Source of the DNA: Clostridia bacterium
GTDB lineage: Bacteria > Bacillota_A > Clostridia > Oscillospirales > CAG-272
Assembly (NCBI GenBank): GCA_017533545.1
Contig: JAFXHW010000136.1
Coordinates: forward strand, 1 to 13,372
Length of the DNA stretch: 13,372 nucleotides
Direction: 5' to 3'
The notes beneath the pieces are model-generated. The model was not told where the DNA came from, did no database searches, and worked only from the letters and a program-made list of their open reading frames with translations. Shown piece after piece: positions 13,203 through 13,372 of this stretch. Positions within the stretch are counted from its first letter, which is position 1. The number at the start of each line of letters is the position of its first letter. The position numbers and the translations under genes were made by a program.

Positions 13203-13372
13203 TTATTTAAGTTTTACTGAATTATAGCGGCCGCCAAAGTTTTCAAAGAGGGGTACGCTCTGACCTTCAAGCCGCTTTGCCATATTGTCGAATGCGGCCT
13301 TGACGTCGCTGTTCGGTATGGTGTCGACAAGCGATCCGCTCTCCTTCAGCTCGGCAAGCTCTTTTGACACGG
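13203..13372 (-). CDS. C-terminal end of an unrecognised protein, cut by the window edge
   Basis: An open frame on the minus strand enters at 13372 and ends at a TAA (13203-13205), giving 55 residues. It contains SLVDTIPNSDVKAAFDNMAK and ends FGGRYNSVKLK. It is hydrophilic and partly helical, with no membrane segment or motif I can name. It is too long and coding-like for noise: its codon choice matches the neighbours and there are no stops. It lies upstream of, and in the same direction as, the methylglyoxal-synthase homologue, with no terminator between them, so they may share a transcript. Confidence 0.6.
   Translation of the reverse strand, partial: VSKELAELKESGSLVDTIPNSDVKAAFDNMAKRLEGQSVPLFENFGGRYNSVKLK

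Overview
This window reads as chromosomal DNA from an uncultured Clostridia-type Firmicute, probably an Oscillospirales-like gut lineage. The evidence is indirect. The tRNA genes encode their own CCA ends. Ribosome binding sites are mostly AAGGAG-like. The promoters are sigmaA-type with TATAAT boxes and 17-base spacers. The gene set (SpoIID-domain protein, AI-2E/YtvI exporters, long PRPP synthetase, DUF362-ferredoxin, methylglyoxal-synthase homologue) suits a sporulating anaerobe or a relative. No species can be named from sequence alone. Genes are dense and of moderate GC, with AT-rich intergenic gaps. I see no phage, transposase, CRISPR or defence island.

Layout. (1) 42-213: a leftward tRNA-Val(TAC)/tRNA-Asp(GTC) pair with a near-consensus promoter at 259-287. 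(2) 214-520: a pyrimidine-rich gap ending in an extended -10 promoter. (3) 521-2818: an Lhr-like superfamily 2 helicase, rightward. (4) 2881-4032: a long-form ribose-phosphate pyrophosphokinase. (5) 4119-5141: a Gfo/Idh/MocA NAD(P)-dependent oxidoreductase. (6) 5192-5894: a repeat-rich interlude holding two palindromic elements that share GTAGGG...CCCTAC ends. They flank one small AT-rich orphan gene (5429-5728) that has its own putative promoter and a strong terminator. (7) 5920-8635, leftward: a two-gene exported/membrane unit, a 183-residue exported protein of unknown function followed by a SpoIID-domain protein with a very long insertion. (8) 8752-11311, leftward: two tandem AI-2E-family permeases overlapping by 11 bases. 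(9) 11484-12650, rightward: a DUF362 protein with two 4Fe-4S clusters, fired divergently from the permeases. It ends in a bidirectional terminator shared with (10) 12685-13122, leftward, a methylglyoxal-synthase homologue lacking several catalytic residues. (11) 13203-13372: the C-terminal end of an unrecognised leftward gene that runs off the window.

How the genes work together. This is mostly a run of short, independent transcription units rather than one pathway. Prs and the oxidoreductase are co-directional, but no shared pathway is evident. The SpoIID unit and the permease unit are both leftward and membrane-related; an internal promoter at 8663-8691 makes the SpoIID unit separately expressible. 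I did not find a convincing new multi-gene system. The observations most worth following are the active-site-substituted methylglyoxal-synthase homologue, the split SpoIID protein with its small exported partner, and the paired palindromic elements around a compositionally foreign small gene.
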